Assembly (NCBI RefSeq): GCF_000744105.1
Contig: NZ_JQLH01000001.1
Span: 3,038,001 to 3,102,000 of the forward strand
Length of the DNA stretch: 64,000 nucleotides
DNA from: Maribacter forsetii DSM 18668
GTDB taxonomy: Bacteria; Bacteroidota; Bacteroidia; Flavobacteriales; Flavobacteriaceae
Direction of reading: 5' to 3'
Below the pieces are notes generated by a model. That model was not told where the DNA came from and ran no database searches. It saw nothing but the letters and a program-made list of their open reading frames with translations. Shown here piece by piece: positions 9,801-17,424 of this stretch. The position numbers and the translations under genes are program-made. Position 1 is the first letter of the stretch; each line of letters begins with the position of its first letter.

Positions 9801-9894
9801 TGGTATATGCTCGTAGCTGACTGTTTTGCGCAGCAACGTACATTGTTCCAAAGAAACAAAATACCAATAAGAAGTATTTACTAAGCAGATTCAA
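6862..9894 (-). CDS. two-component propeller sensor histidine kinase (LytS type)
   Basis: A 1010-residue sensor with a signal peptide (MNLLSKYFLLVFCFFGTMYV), then two-component-regulator propeller repeats to about residue 640 (DEMGYLWLGTQGGGLANFDG, DDNGNLWVATSGGGFYKYF) and a Y_Y_Y domain. One transmembrane helix follows at about 755-775. The cytoplasmic kinase has the His_kinase motif MNPHFIFNVLN with H818, the N box MLIQPFVENAIRHG (N913) and the G box DNGLG (945-949). The start is a TTG at 9894; the first in-frame ATG would remove the signal peptide. It pairs with the LytTR regulator. In Bacteroidota such sensors often read polysaccharide or envelope signals, but the ligand here is unknown. 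Confidence 0.94.
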   Translation of the reverse strand: MNLLSKYFLLVFCFFGTMYVAAQNSQLRAYTIADGLPQSQVYDVLQDEMGYLWLGTQGGGLANFDGENFEVWNESDGLLSNYIDALHTANDSLFVGTRKGLSIKVKNNFVNFNSPQILQFYTAENVLYVGTKKGLYSYSKNSKLSKISINAEIDSSEINSILFDGNYYWLATNNGLWKLNELRDSATEKTKLEVNNFKSVIANQNKILAATFDDGVFIINQDNNDDRFLMPEPSRINSMSIQNTDELWVATDNEGIAIVETNKFAEVKQLNTASGLATPHIRKVVKDDNGNLWVATSGGGFYKYFQNNFKHYNQRSGLKGNRVYVVHNAADGLWFSTSEAGLAKIDSSGIHALPSKGTFFDVKIKTIDSDSKGNIWAGSDNRGLLFRETKMVDSLVFSSSETFLIQIDTVSVERTTNHIIDESKGFPSDWVRTVIAEDDYIWAATYAHGIVKFNYYSDNDSLVVRKTFSKRNGITDMLIKGMVKAPDGKLWYSTQNGHLGYIENNKVTNIETGLEQQTAVNTILFYDDTIFLGTSGKGIWYANSTNPVNFQQLKGSKNLSSNNIYQLIFDDQGYIWAGSERGVDKIELNPDNEIVDVYHFGRNDGFLGIETCLNAVDKDDSGNLWFGAIYGLTKHVPSESKKASLPPTVYFTGVEERYKNIDSLILKDWTNSNKVLQLTPEQTQLGFSFRTVDVDHPNEIEYRTRLDETEWSPWVKENKQNFAGLAYGSHTFQVQSRNYRWQESDPIEFGFFIDSPLYKKDWFQWSVLALAIVVLLGIGWFYIRKIKAKNKAEQERLKTQNYLLTLEQKALQLQMNPHFIFNVLNGIKAMAGNKPEKMDTTINSFAILLRETLQNSRKEYISLDQEIKALRHYIEVEQLMAQKPFVYTIDVETDPDAEEILIPPMLIQPFVENAIRHGILKGEKPGKLEIGFSTSETHLQCSIIDNGLGIFKSQSEKPKTDHQSMALTVTKERLESIAGKNSLQISEIKNEDGSIEGTKITFKIPLLTDY

Positions 9895-10055
9895 AAATGG
9901 GTTGTCTTTTAAGTAATTAGTTAACGCTATTTCAGCTATAATATTTGTTTGGATACGTTAATAACGAACATCGCAATAAATTTTTGATTAATACGGAAAC
10001 CCGTAAAATTCTTTTAAAACTAAAAAGTAGATTTGAATATTCAAATACAAATACT

Positions 10056-10955
10056 ATGGCTGGAATTTTAGGAATATTAAGCGTTTTATTATTCATCGCA
10101 CTAATTATAGGAATTATAAAACCATCATTAATCTTACGTTGGACAAATAAACCAACGCGTTTAAAAGTCATTGGATATTGGTTTTTAAGTATAATTATTA
10201 CTGGAATTCTAGCAGCTATATTTGTTGATACATCTATAGATTCAAAAACTAGTATTAAAAATGCTAATAAAAATATAGATGAAGAAAATTATTCAAAAGC
10301 AATTTCAACATTACAAAAAATTAAACAATCTGATTCTCTATATAACCATGCACAGACGCTTATTAAAAAAGCTGATAGTCTAAGCAATCTAACTGCAGAA
10401 GAAAAACTAGCTGCGAATGAAATTAAAATTGAAAACGCCAAAAAAGAGGAGATTTTAAAGCAAAAAGAACAAATTGAACGAGAACTAAATTCAATAAATG
10501 TAGGAATTGATTTTGCTAAAGGCAGTACCATTGAAGAACTTCAAATGGATATAGTTATTTTCGGAAGTTGGGCAAAAATAATTAAAGATGCTGAAGATTC
10601 AGAAAATTTAGAAATTAAAAATTTGGGGAAAGAATTAAAATCAAAAGTTTCGAAAATACAGATAAATGAATTTCCTAAATTGAGAGCTCAATATGCCAAA
10701 ATTGTCGCCAAAAAAATGTGGGAGAATGACATTTATGTGTCAACTAACGGTAGAGGTAATAAATACATTAATTTTAGTGGTGGAGTTTTTGCTGCAAATA
10801 AAAACAAACAAGAGTTTCAGACACAAGTACAGGAAGTACTAAATATGTTTAGGTTTAATCAATCGAGATACCGTTGGTACAAAGAAGAAAACGAATATAC
10901 ATTTTATACTATGTATGAAGGAAAAGATTCAGAATTAGTGACATTTGAAAAATAA
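10056..10955 (+). CDS. two-TM coiled-coil protein of unknown function
   Basis: About 299 residues from the ATG at 10056. The frame extends further upstream, but that stretch shows no protein-like features, and MAGILGILSVLLFIALIIGI begins directly with a membrane helix. A second helix (IGYWFLSIIITGILAAIFV) follows, then a long charged coiled coil (about residues 70-160) and a C-terminal domain (YAKIVAKKMWENDIYV, INFSGGVFAANKNKQEFQTQ, FRFNQSRYRWYKEENEYTFY). The C-terminal part looks like a small alpha/beta domain seen in uncharacterised Bacteroidota proteins. It is the only plus-strand gene between the sensor kinase and the exported-protein cluster. Confidence 0.75.
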   Translation: MAGILGILSVLLFIALIIGIIKPSLILRWTNKPTRLKVIGYWFLSIIITGILAAIFVDTSIDSKTSIKNANKNIDEENYSKAISTLQKIKQSDSLYNHAQTLIKKADSLSNLTAEEKLAANEIKIENAKKEEILKQKEQIERELNSINVGIDFAKGSTIEELQMDIVIFGSWAKIIKDAEDSENLEIKNLGKELKSKVSKIQINEFPKLRAQYAKIVAKKMWENDIYVSTNGRGNKYINFSGGVFAANKNKQEFQTQVQEVLNMFRFNQSRYRWYKEENEYTFYTMYEGKDSELVTFEK

Positions 10956-11039
10956 ATAAGTATTAGATTTAATAGTATATTTTCTATATAAAATAGAATA
11001 TCTTTTAAAAATCAATCACCTTTTAAACTTTATTTAATC

Positions 11040-12071
11040 CTATAATATTTGATATAATATAGGGTCTTGTATGTTTGTGTTTTGGTACTCACGGGTATCA
11101 TTAGCCTGCAAAATAGGTGCCAATACGCAGAGTACGGTTGTTTTTCCTTTTATTATTAATTTATTTCCTTGTACAGTACTTCTCCAACGGAATTTTTCTA
11201 TCGGAATGTTCAATTTAAAAAGTACCTCAGCCATTTCTGGAGATTCTGAAATCCAATCCATAATTGCTTCTTTGTCTTCTAAAGTAGGAATATCGGTAAC
11301 AGTATCAAAAGTAAACTCCCAATCTATCGGAATATTAAACTTGAAACTATAGGCTTTACCAAATGAAGACTCTTGCCTTGTCTTTAACGCAGTAAACCAA
11401 TCGATAGCTACATCAGGATATGCTTGTTTAAACTCCTTTGCAAGATGCGCAGGTCCTTTAGATTCTGCTGTTGGGTAATAGCCGTAGTAGGGCTTTGCCA
11501 AATAGTGATTTGCATATTTACCACCGAATACATTAAAATATGAGGACGCCACTACTTGCTCTGCTTTAAACGTATTTTTCAATTCTTGAAGTAAGGGTTG
11601 ATTTTCTCCTAATCCGCACGAATGAAATATGATTTTAGAACTACTAGCAATGTTCTCACAAATCGTTTCTATACTATAATCTTGTATTGCATTTTGTAAA
11701 GTGGAAACAGTAATTCGCTCTCCTGTTTTTGTAGTCTTTAAAGACATGCCCAACCAGGCATTGCTATGGCTTACAATGTGTATTTCTTTAAAACGCACTT
11801 GATTTTCTCCTGCACTATTTAGATAACTTAAAATCTCATCAATAGCATACAAACTATCTACAATTGGCATTCCTTGCTTTTCAAAATACTGCTTGGCATT
11901 GCTATAATAGGTGTTATCACCTTCATCAAAACCAGCAATAAAAACAATAGCTTCTTGTACCATTTCTTTTTTGGTAGGTGAAGCAAGTGCCGCTCCCGAC
12001 TGTTGCGAAAACGGCTTCTTACTACCTAGCATTAATACATAAACCAATACTATAATTAAACACTTATTCAT
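11040..12071 (-). CDS. exported DUF4347-like (caspase-fold) protein
   Basis: A 343-residue protein with an N-terminal signal (MNKCLIIVLVYVLMLGSKKP, cleavage near SFSQQ). The central domain resembles DUF4347: KEIHIVSHSNAWLGMSL with H102, then SKIIFHSCGLGENQPLLQEL with C152, then VVASSYFNVFGG. In clan CD cysteine peptidases and relatives this His...Cys pair is the catalytic dyad, so proteolytic activity is possible but not shown. It is the last gene of three closely spaced exported-protein genes (9- and 21-bp gaps), driven from a promoter with candidate LytTR sites. Confidence 0.72.
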   Translation of the reverse strand: MNKCLIIVLVYVLMLGSKKPFSQQSGAALASPTKKEMVQEAIVFIAGFDEGDNTYYSNAKQYFEKQGMPIVDSLYAIDEILSYLNSAGENQVRFKEIHIVSHSNAWLGMSLKTTKTGERITVSTLQNAIQDYSIETICENIASSSKIIFHSCGLGENQPLLQELKNTFKAEQVVASSYFNVFGGKYANHYLAKPYYGYYPTAESKGPAHLAKEFKQAYPDVAIDWFTALKTRQESSFGKAYSFKFNIPIDWEFTFDTVTDIPTLEDKEAIMDWISESPEMAEVLFKLNIPIEKFRWRSTVQGNKLIIKGKTTVLCVLAPILQANDTREYQNTNIQDPILYQIL

Positions 12072-12080
12072 AATTATTTT

Positions 12081-12974
12081 TTAAAAGTCTATACTAACTA
12101 CAGCATCATCCTTAACCTCACGAACTTGTTCTTTTTCTGTCAACTTAGAGCCGTTCCACACAAACGAAGTTGTAATGAATTCTACGTTGTTTTGAGCTAA
12201 TGCATCATCAAGTGTTTTGATGTTTTTTGTAATGGTCGTTTTCAACAAAATAGTACTCTTTACACCTTGCATATCCGACGGAAAAACAAAAGACTCGGTC
12301 TTTAAGTAATTGGTGTCTGCATAATCTATTAAATCCGCCACTTTCTTGAATCTACCATTATTCCAAAACAGGTAACTTTTACCTACTTGGTAACCTGTGT
12401 CTTTATCAGCTAAATCTACTGTGATTACATCTTCAACATTGAACAAACCTAAACTACCGTGGTTTTCAATATGAACCGGAATCGCAGCCAAACTATCTAA
12501 CACCATTTTGTCTAATTGTTGTCCGTTTTTAAAGGCACGTAACTGGTATTTTACTTCTGTAATACCTGATTCGTTTTTGGCACTACTTTCATAACCATAC
12601 ACAAACTTCACTTGGTTGTCTGCAATACTCCCAAAGGATTTTTGAGCGATCATACCTCCCCAAACCCATCCGGTTTCATTGCCTGTGGTTACTCGGTACC
12701 AGTGGCTATTGATGCCATCTATTTCTTTAGAGTACATGCTTTTTTCCCACAGTACCATTTTAGTTCCAATATCTAGAAGTGTTACTTTTTTACTTCTAAC
12801 AGATGGCTTTTCACGAAGAAATACTTTGTGAGCCAATAAATACTCATATGTTAATTCTTCTGCAGGAATATCTTTATCCATCACTTCAAATTCTACTTGT
12901 TCTATACTTTGGGCGAACATGTTTACAAATGCAAATAAGCATAGGAATAAGGCACTTTTCTTTAAGTTTTTCAT
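12081..12974 (-). CDS. exported protein with a bacterial SH3-like domain
   Basis: A 297-residue protein with a signal peptide (MKNLKKSALFLCLFAFVNMF, AQS cleavage). Residues about 50-110 (HKVFLREKPSVRSKKVTLLD, HWYRVTTGNETGWVWGG) form a bacterial SH3 (SH3b) domain of the kind that binds peptidoglycan or peptides. The remainder is beta-rich with no known motif. It is the middle gene of the three-gene exported operon. Confidence 0.8.
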   Translation of the reverse strand: MKNLKKSALFLCLFAFVNMFAQSIEQVEFEVMDKDIPAEELTYEYLLAHKVFLREKPSVRSKKVTLLDIGTKMVLWEKSMYSKEIDGINSHWYRVTTGNETGWVWGGMIAQKSFGSIADNQVKFVYGYESSAKNESGITEVKYQLRAFKNGQQLDKMVLDSLAAIPVHIENHGSLGLFNVEDVITVDLADKDTGYQVGKSYLFWNNGRFKKVADLIDYADTNYLKTESFVFPSDMQGVKSTILLKTTITKNIKTLDDALAQNNVEFITTSFVWNGSKLTEKEQVREVKDDAVVSIDF

Positions 12975-12995
12975 AATTCTAAATTTTAAGGGTTA

Positions 12996-13559
12996 TTAAT
13001 AATTAATTGCTGTAATAGCGTCTTCAGTATCAAAATCATCGTCGTTCCAGGCGATGCTTCTAAGTACTTTAATGTCTTTAATAGTAGCTGTTTCTGTGTA
13101 TTCTAATGCTGCTCTTAGTATGGTTCCTTCTTTACCGAATAATTGGTTAGGAAAAATGTAGTGTATGTCCAAAATAGGTTCGTAGGCATACTCATTTTTT
13201 ATACTTGGCAACGCGATAAAATCATTGTCATTACTTACCAAATAATAGAACTCTTCTGTACTTGAACAACAAGCGTTATATTCTAGTGTTACTTTTAAGA
13301 TTTCATTGATATCTTCTAAATCCGGATTGCTTAAAACCGAGATGCGTATTTCATCTAATAAACCTAAATCGGCAATTGACAATGTCGCAACATGACTTTC
13401 TGGATTGTTTGATTCGATTACGTCTACCAACCAGGTGTCTTCGTCTTCTTGACCACTACTTCTTTGGTTCGTGATATCATACGTATCTGTTAATTTAAAT
13501 TCCTGTGCATTGGTAATACAAATGCTGAATAAAAAGGCGAATAAGATTAAATTTTTCAT
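12996..13559 (-). CDS. exported protein of unknown function
   Basis: A 187-residue protein with signal peptide MKNLILFAFLFSICITNAQE. The mature part is acidic and beta-rich with one CC pair (YNACCSSTEEFYYLV) and no recognised domain. It is the first gene of the exported operon, 34 bp downstream of a -7-like element and about 72 bp from a 21-bp-spaced direct repeat. The same repeat, spacing and distance occur upstream of the VIT-VWA gene, so the two units are probably co-regulated. Confidence 0.78.
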   Translation of the reverse strand: MKNLILFAFLFSICITNAQEFKLTDTYDITNQRSSGQEDEDTWLVDVIESNNPESHVATLSIADLGLLDEIRISVLSNPDLEDINEILKVTLEYNACCSSTEEFYYLVSNDNDFIALPSIKNEYAYEPILDIHYIFPNQLFGKEGTILRAALEYTETATIKDIKVLRSIAWNDDDFDTEDAITAINY

Positions 13560-13592
13560 ACTGTTATTTTTAGTTGTTTTCTTTCTACACTA

Positions 13593-13663
13593 CTAAATTA
13601 CAGTAGAGACAGGGCTTTTAAGGGGGTCTTCTAGTATTCGTAGCACCTCATCTAGTATTCGTT
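13593..13663 (-). promoter_or_regulatory. promoter with 21-bp-spaced direct repeats (candidate LytTR sites)
   Basis: On the plus strand the half-sites CTAGTATTCGTA (13631-13642) and CTAGTATTCGTT (13652-13663) repeat with a period of 21 bp. A -7-like element, TAATTTAG on the minus strand (13593-13600), follows after 30 bp, and the start codon 33 bp later. This arrangement matches the upstream region of the VIT-VWA gene base for base in spacing. A 21-bp direct repeat near -40 to -70 fits LytTR activator binding; the identity of the binding protein is inferred from the neighbouring two-component system. Confidence 0.7.
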
Positions 13664-13717
13664 GAATATGCTGTAATTATTTATTCTGTACCTGTTCTTT
13701 ATTGAGTTTATTACAAA

Positions 13718-13752
13718 AGAAAAACCTGCAAAATGTTACACATCTTACAGGT
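13718..13752 (-). terminator. intrinsic terminator after the VIT-VWA gene
   Basis: On the minus strand ACCTGTAAGATGT pairs with ACATTTTGCAGGT (13 bp, two G-T wobbles) around a 3-nt loop, followed by TTTTTC. It lies about 45 bp downstream of the gene that ends at 13795. Confidence 0.75.
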
Positions 13753-13794
13753 CTTCTTCTCCATAAGGAGAACCAACTAACAAAAACTAACTAC

Positions 13795-15942
13795 CTATTT
13801 TTTCAGAGTTACGGTCATTTCTTTTTTAACGGATTGTAAACTGATTTTCTCCAATTCTAATTGTATGGTTTTATCTATCGTCCAGCTACCATTTTCTAAT
13901 TTCTCCACACGTATAACCTTGCCTTGTGCATTGAATTTTATGCGTAAACTTTCATACTTTTTTAAGTACTCAGTTATTAGTTTGGTATACATCACTTTGA
14001 ACTCCATCGTCAATTGTCTTTTTACATTCTTCTCTATTTCGTTTTCAAAATCTATGGTAAAGGTACGTTTGAATTTGCTACTCTCTTTTACCTCTGCTTC
14101 TGCACCAACGGCTGAATTATTTACATTATTAGGCATTGGCAACGGTTGCTTCACTTTGGTCAATGTGCCGTCTTCATTTACAATGGCTTCATCTACCGCT
14201 ACAAAAGATGTGTAGTTGGTTAGCAAATTGTATTTTAATCCCAATTCAATTACTTCTGCTTTTACGTCTTCATTAAATAAGTTGCTGTAATCATCTAACT
14301 CCCCTATTTTCTTTCTTGCCCATAAGTAACGTAATGCTTTGTTCTGCTTACTTAATTGTCCGTCAGATACATTATATACTTCTCTAAATCGCTTCTTGCC
14401 TTGGTAACCGGTAACTATAATTTTCCCTTCTGCCTTGCCCCTATATTTTCCATGGATAACAACTGGTCTTGCCGCAAAAACATCTGGTATACTCTTTTGG
14501 GCTAGGTCATACATTTCAAAGCCTTTTGCCTCTACTTTTACTCTCGTCAATAATGGTGTAGCAATATATTTCGCAAAGTCTTTGGCTACTTCTGCCGCTT
14601 CTTCAGATGTCGTTGCAATAAAGGATTCACTATTAGAAACCTTTGCCATACCTTCTATTAAATACCTATTGACGCTAGAACCGATACCGAATGTAAATAC
14701 ATTGGCTTTATCTAGATTTGAGCTGATCAGCTCAAAAGCTTCTTTTTCTACACTTACGTAGCCGTCTGTAATAATGACCATAGAACGGGCACTACCCATA
14801 TCTTTTCTTGGTAGTTTATATGCCTCGTGTAGTGCACTTAATAATTGGGTGCCTCCACCGCCTTGACCATCGGATAAAAAACGAATGGCTGCTTCAATAT
14901 TCTGCTCGGTCGATTCTACCGGTGTGGGGCTAAAAACAGTTGAACTAGATGCGAATAACTGAACATTGAAGGTATCGCTCATTCGTAAATTGCAAAGTAG
15001 GTTTCGCATTAATTGTCTTGATACTTCTAAAGGGTATCCGTTCATAGAACCTGATACGTCTACAATAAATAAGTACTCACGTGACGGAATATCTTCTAAC
15101 TCCACATTTTTACTTGGCTCCATTTGATAGGTAAAAAAGTTCTCATCTTCCCCCTCATACATCAACAATCCCGTTTGTATCTGGTTACCTCTTAGGTTAT
15201 AATTCAAGATAAAATCTCTGTTCGACGGATTCTTATTCCCTTCGGATAAAAAGACTTCAGCTGTTTTTGCATCAGGATGCCTTACAGTTACTTTATGACT
15301 TGTACTGTTTATATTCTGAATGATCATACCCGCATTTAAGGTTACCGTCATATCAAAATCAAAACTATCTGCAATACCCTTTGTCGTGTATGGCATATTA
15401 TAGCTCTCTTCATTTTCAGTGCTCTCACCAGTAAACCTTGGACCCACAACACCTGGTGCTACAAATTGATATTCCCCATTTACAGGCACCAATATTTCTG
15501 TGTAATAGATATCCATGGCAATTTCATCGCCAGGCATAATATTACCCACATTCATTTTAAACACGTTGGGTCTGTCTTGATCTAGTTTCGCTGCTCGCTT
15601 GCCTTCGCTTAAAGCAGTTTCATATACTTTTTGGGCTTCTTGCTTTTCAAATATTTTGGCATTGACAATTCTATTGCCAATAGTCATCTGCATTTTATGA
15701 ACCGCTGCCTGTGTAGAAAGCGGAAATATATATTTTGCTTCTACTGCCCCTGCTCCCTTATTTTGATATATCTGTGTTACCCGAACATGAGCAATAGTAC
15801 CAGATATTTCAACTTCTGTTTTTGAAGATTTTAAAGGAATAACCGCATCTTCTGTAGATACCAATAAATACGGACTGTCATTATCTTGAGAAAAGCCTGT
15901 GAAGATGGTGCAACACAGTAAAAAGGTGTAAAGTAGTTTCAT
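13795..15942 (-). CDS. exported VIT and VWA domain protein
   Basis: A 715-residue protein with a signal peptide (MKLLYTFLLCCTIFTGFSQ). Residues about 25-155 form a VIT domain (EISGTIAHVRVTQIYQNKG, AEAKYIFPL-type strands, EALSEGK-like segment ALSEGKRAAKL). A von Willebrand A domain follows from about 288 with MIDAS motif DVSGSM (D295, S297, S299) and the later ITDGYVS. The C-terminal part carries conserved family segments (WARKKIGEL, GLKYNLLTNYTSFVAVDE). VIT-VWA proteins are extracellular or periplasmic adhesion/chaperone-like proteins. It is monocistronic, with its own promoter and terminator. Confidence 0.93.
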   Translation of the reverse strand: MKLLYTFLLCCTIFTGFSQDNDSPYLLVSTEDAVIPLKSSKTEVEISGTIAHVRVTQIYQNKGAGAVEAKYIFPLSTQAAVHKMQMTIGNRIVNAKIFEKQEAQKVYETALSEGKRAAKLDQDRPNVFKMNVGNIMPGDEIAMDIYYTEILVPVNGEYQFVAPGVVGPRFTGESTENEESYNMPYTTKGIADSFDFDMTVTLNAGMIIQNINSTSHKVTVRHPDAKTAEVFLSEGNKNPSNRDFILNYNLRGNQIQTGLLMYEGEDENFFTYQMEPSKNVELEDIPSREYLFIVDVSGSMNGYPLEVSRQLMRNLLCNLRMSDTFNVQLFASSSTVFSPTPVESTEQNIEAAIRFLSDGQGGGGTQLLSALHEAYKLPRKDMGSARSMVIITDGYVSVEKEAFELISSNLDKANVFTFGIGSSVNRYLIEGMAKVSNSESFIATTSEEAAEVAKDFAKYIATPLLTRVKVEAKGFEMYDLAQKSIPDVFAARPVVIHGKYRGKAEGKIIVTGYQGKKRFREVYNVSDGQLSKQNKALRYLWARKKIGELDDYSNLFNEDVKAEVIELGLKYNLLTNYTSFVAVDEAIVNEDGTLTKVKQPLPMPNNVNNSAVGAEAEVKESSKFKRTFTIDFENEIEKNVKRQLTMEFKVMYTKLITEYLKKYESLRIKFNAQGKVIRVEKLENGSWTIDKTIQLELEKISLQSVKKEMTVTLKK

Positions 15943-15974
15943 GATCGTAGTTTTAGATTATTATTATTTGAAGT

Positions 15975-16045
15975 CAAATCTAACTGCGAACTACTCGTAA
16001 AATGGGTGCCTTTTAGTATTCGTTGGGTATGAACTAGAATTCGTA
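15975..16045 (-). promoter_or_regulatory. VIT-VWA promoter with 21-bp-spaced direct repeats
   Basis: Plus-strand half-sites TTAGTATTCGTT (16013-16024) and CTAGAATTCGTA (16034-16045) are spaced by 21 bp. An exact -7 element, TAGATTTG on the minus strand (15975-15982), lies 30 bp downstream, and the start codon at 15942 follows 32 bp later. Sequence, period and position match 13593-13663. Candidate LytTR response-regulator promoter. Confidence 0.72.
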
Positions 16046-16068
16046 GTTCACTATAGCTTTTCAACTAC

Positions 16069-16111
16069 TGACGAATATCATGTACCACTAATTCAATGAT
16101 TTATACTTTTA
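16069..16111 (+). promoter_or_regulatory. Crp/Fnr-like box and -7 element
   Basis: TGACGAATATCA (16069-16080) fits the TGAT-N4-ATCA pattern with one change. The -7-like element TACTTTTA (16104-16111) is centred exactly 33 bp downstream. The same box-to-element distance occurs at 17360-17402 and 19972-20014, which suggests activation from about -40 by one Crp/Fnr-family protein. Confidence 0.62.
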
Positions 16112-16136
16112 TCGCATCAACAAACAACAATAGGTC

Positions 16137-16595
16137 ATGAGAAGGAATTTAGATGAAAAGGAATGTGCAGCATTACTAAAACAAAACTACATTGGTAGAC
16201 TGGCCTATATTTCTGGTGGATGCCCACATATTGTACCTATCACCTATTTCTACGATTCAGATACCAATACCTTAACAAGCTATTCTTCTGAAGGTCATAA
16301 GATTCAAGAAATGAGAAAAAACCCATCTGTGTGTTTATCTATAGATAACATTACTTCTATTTCTAATTGGAAATCTGTGTTGGTTCAAGGCACTTTTGAA
16401 GAACTTTCGCGTATTGATGCTAAGCATATGCTACATGAATTCTCTGAAGGCGTTAAAGAAGTAATATCAGAGAATTACGGTAAAAACCCTAAATATATAA
16501 GTGAGTTTTCTGCAAAAATAGACACTGAAGTTGCTCCTATAATTTTTAGAATCAACATCAACCAGTTAATCGGAAAACTAAGAAACAAAAATTGA
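16137..16595 (+). CDS. pyridoxamine 5'-phosphate oxidase-like flavin-binding protein
   Basis: A 152-residue protein of the split-barrel FMN-binding family: N-terminal LLKQNYIGRLAYISGGCPHI, then VPITYFYDSDTNTLTSYSSE and the helix GHKIQEMRKNPSVCLSID. The length and motifs match the NimA-like/PNPOx-related group, which bind FMN or F420-like cofactors and often reduce small molecules. It is not the biosynthetic PdxH. The gene is a single unit, convergent with upp (8-bp gap), under a Crp/Fnr-like box, which fits a role in low-oxygen or redox stress. Confidence 0.88.
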   Translation: MRRNLDEKECAALLKQNYIGRLAYISGGCPHIVPITYFYDSDTNTLTSYSSEGHKIQEMRKNPSVCLSIDNITSISNWKSVLVQGTFEELSRIDAKHMLHEFSEGVKEVISENYGKNPKYISEFSAKIDTEVAPIIFRININQLIGKLRNKN

Positions 16596-16603
16596 TTTCA
16601 TAT

Positions 16604-17257
16604 TTACATTTTAGATCCATATGCCAAATCACCGGCATCTCCTATGCCCGGTATAATGTAGCCACGTGCATTCAATTCTGGATCTACAGCAGCAATCCAT
16701 AAATGTGTACTTTCCGGGAAAATGTTTTTTATATAATCTATACCTGCCTTAGACCCAATTACCGATACAATATGAATTTGTTTTGGTGTTCCATGATCTT
16801 TTAAACCCTTTAATACATTTTCTAGGGTTCTGCCTGTTGCTAACATAGGATCTGTAAGTACAAGAACCTTACCTTCTAAAGAAGGTGCAGCAAAATAATC
16901 TACCACGACTTCAAAATCATCTTCGTTGTTTTCATGTTTACGATAGGCAGATATAAATGCATTTTCAGCCGCATCAAAATAATTTAAAAGCCCTTGATGC
17001 AATGGCAAACCCGCTCTTAAGATAGAGCATATAACTACTTGATCTTTACTTAAATACATAGATTTACTACCTAATGGAGTTTCTATATTTTTAGGATTAT
17101 AAGATAGTTCTTTACTAAACTCATAACCTAGCACCTCTCCTATTCTTTCTATATTTCTACGAAATCTCATAGGGTCTTTTTGAACCTGTATATCGCGTAT
17201 TTCTGAAATAAACTGATTAAGAACTGAATTTTGGTCTCCTAAATTATGAATGGTCAT
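16604..17257 (-). CDS. upp: uracil phosphoribosyltransferase
   Basis: A 217-residue phosphoribosyltransferase that makes UMP from uracil and PRPP (pyrimidine salvage). The PRPP-binding loop is DPMLATGRT at 136-144 and the uracil-binding C-terminus is GIGDAGDLAYG near 204-214. CSILRAGLPLHQGL near 77-90 is also typical. It is a single gene divergent from the first usp gene. Confidence 0.97.
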   Translation of the reverse strand: MTIHNLGDQNSVLNQFISEIRDIQVQKDPMRFRRNIERIGEVLGYEFSKELSYNPKNIETPLGSKSMYLSKDQVVICSILRAGLPLHQGLLNYFDAAENAFISAYRKHENNEDDFEVVVDYFAAPSLEGKVLVLTDPMLATGRTLENVLKGLKDHGTPKQIHIVSVIGSKAGIDYIKNIFPESTHLWIAAVDPELNARGYIIPGIGDAGDLAYGSKM

Positions 17258-17359
17258 GAATGCAGATATTTATTCTAAAGTTATGTTTTGAAACTTAATC
17301 TTTAATTAAAGCACATAAAAATACACATTGTTGAACACAGATTTGACAAAATTTGATCA

Positions 17360-17402
17360 TGATATTTATCATAGGATTTTTTTGTGTCCTCTTTTACTTT
17401 TA
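17360..17402 (+). promoter_or_regulatory. Crp/Fnr-like box and -7 element of the usp operon
   Basis: TGATATTTATCA (17360-17371) is a perfect TGAT-N4-ATCA palindrome. TACTTTTA (17395-17402), identical to the element ahead of the PNPOx-like gene, is centred 33 bp downstream. The usp start codon at 17425 lies 53 bp after the box. Confidence 0.7.
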
Positions 17403-17424
17403 GGTGGTCAACAAATGAAAACTC

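Noticed and set aside
9945..10055. N-terminal extension of the two-TM protein
   Set aside because: No protein-like features before MAGILGILSVLLF; the ATG at 10056 starts directly with the membrane helix.
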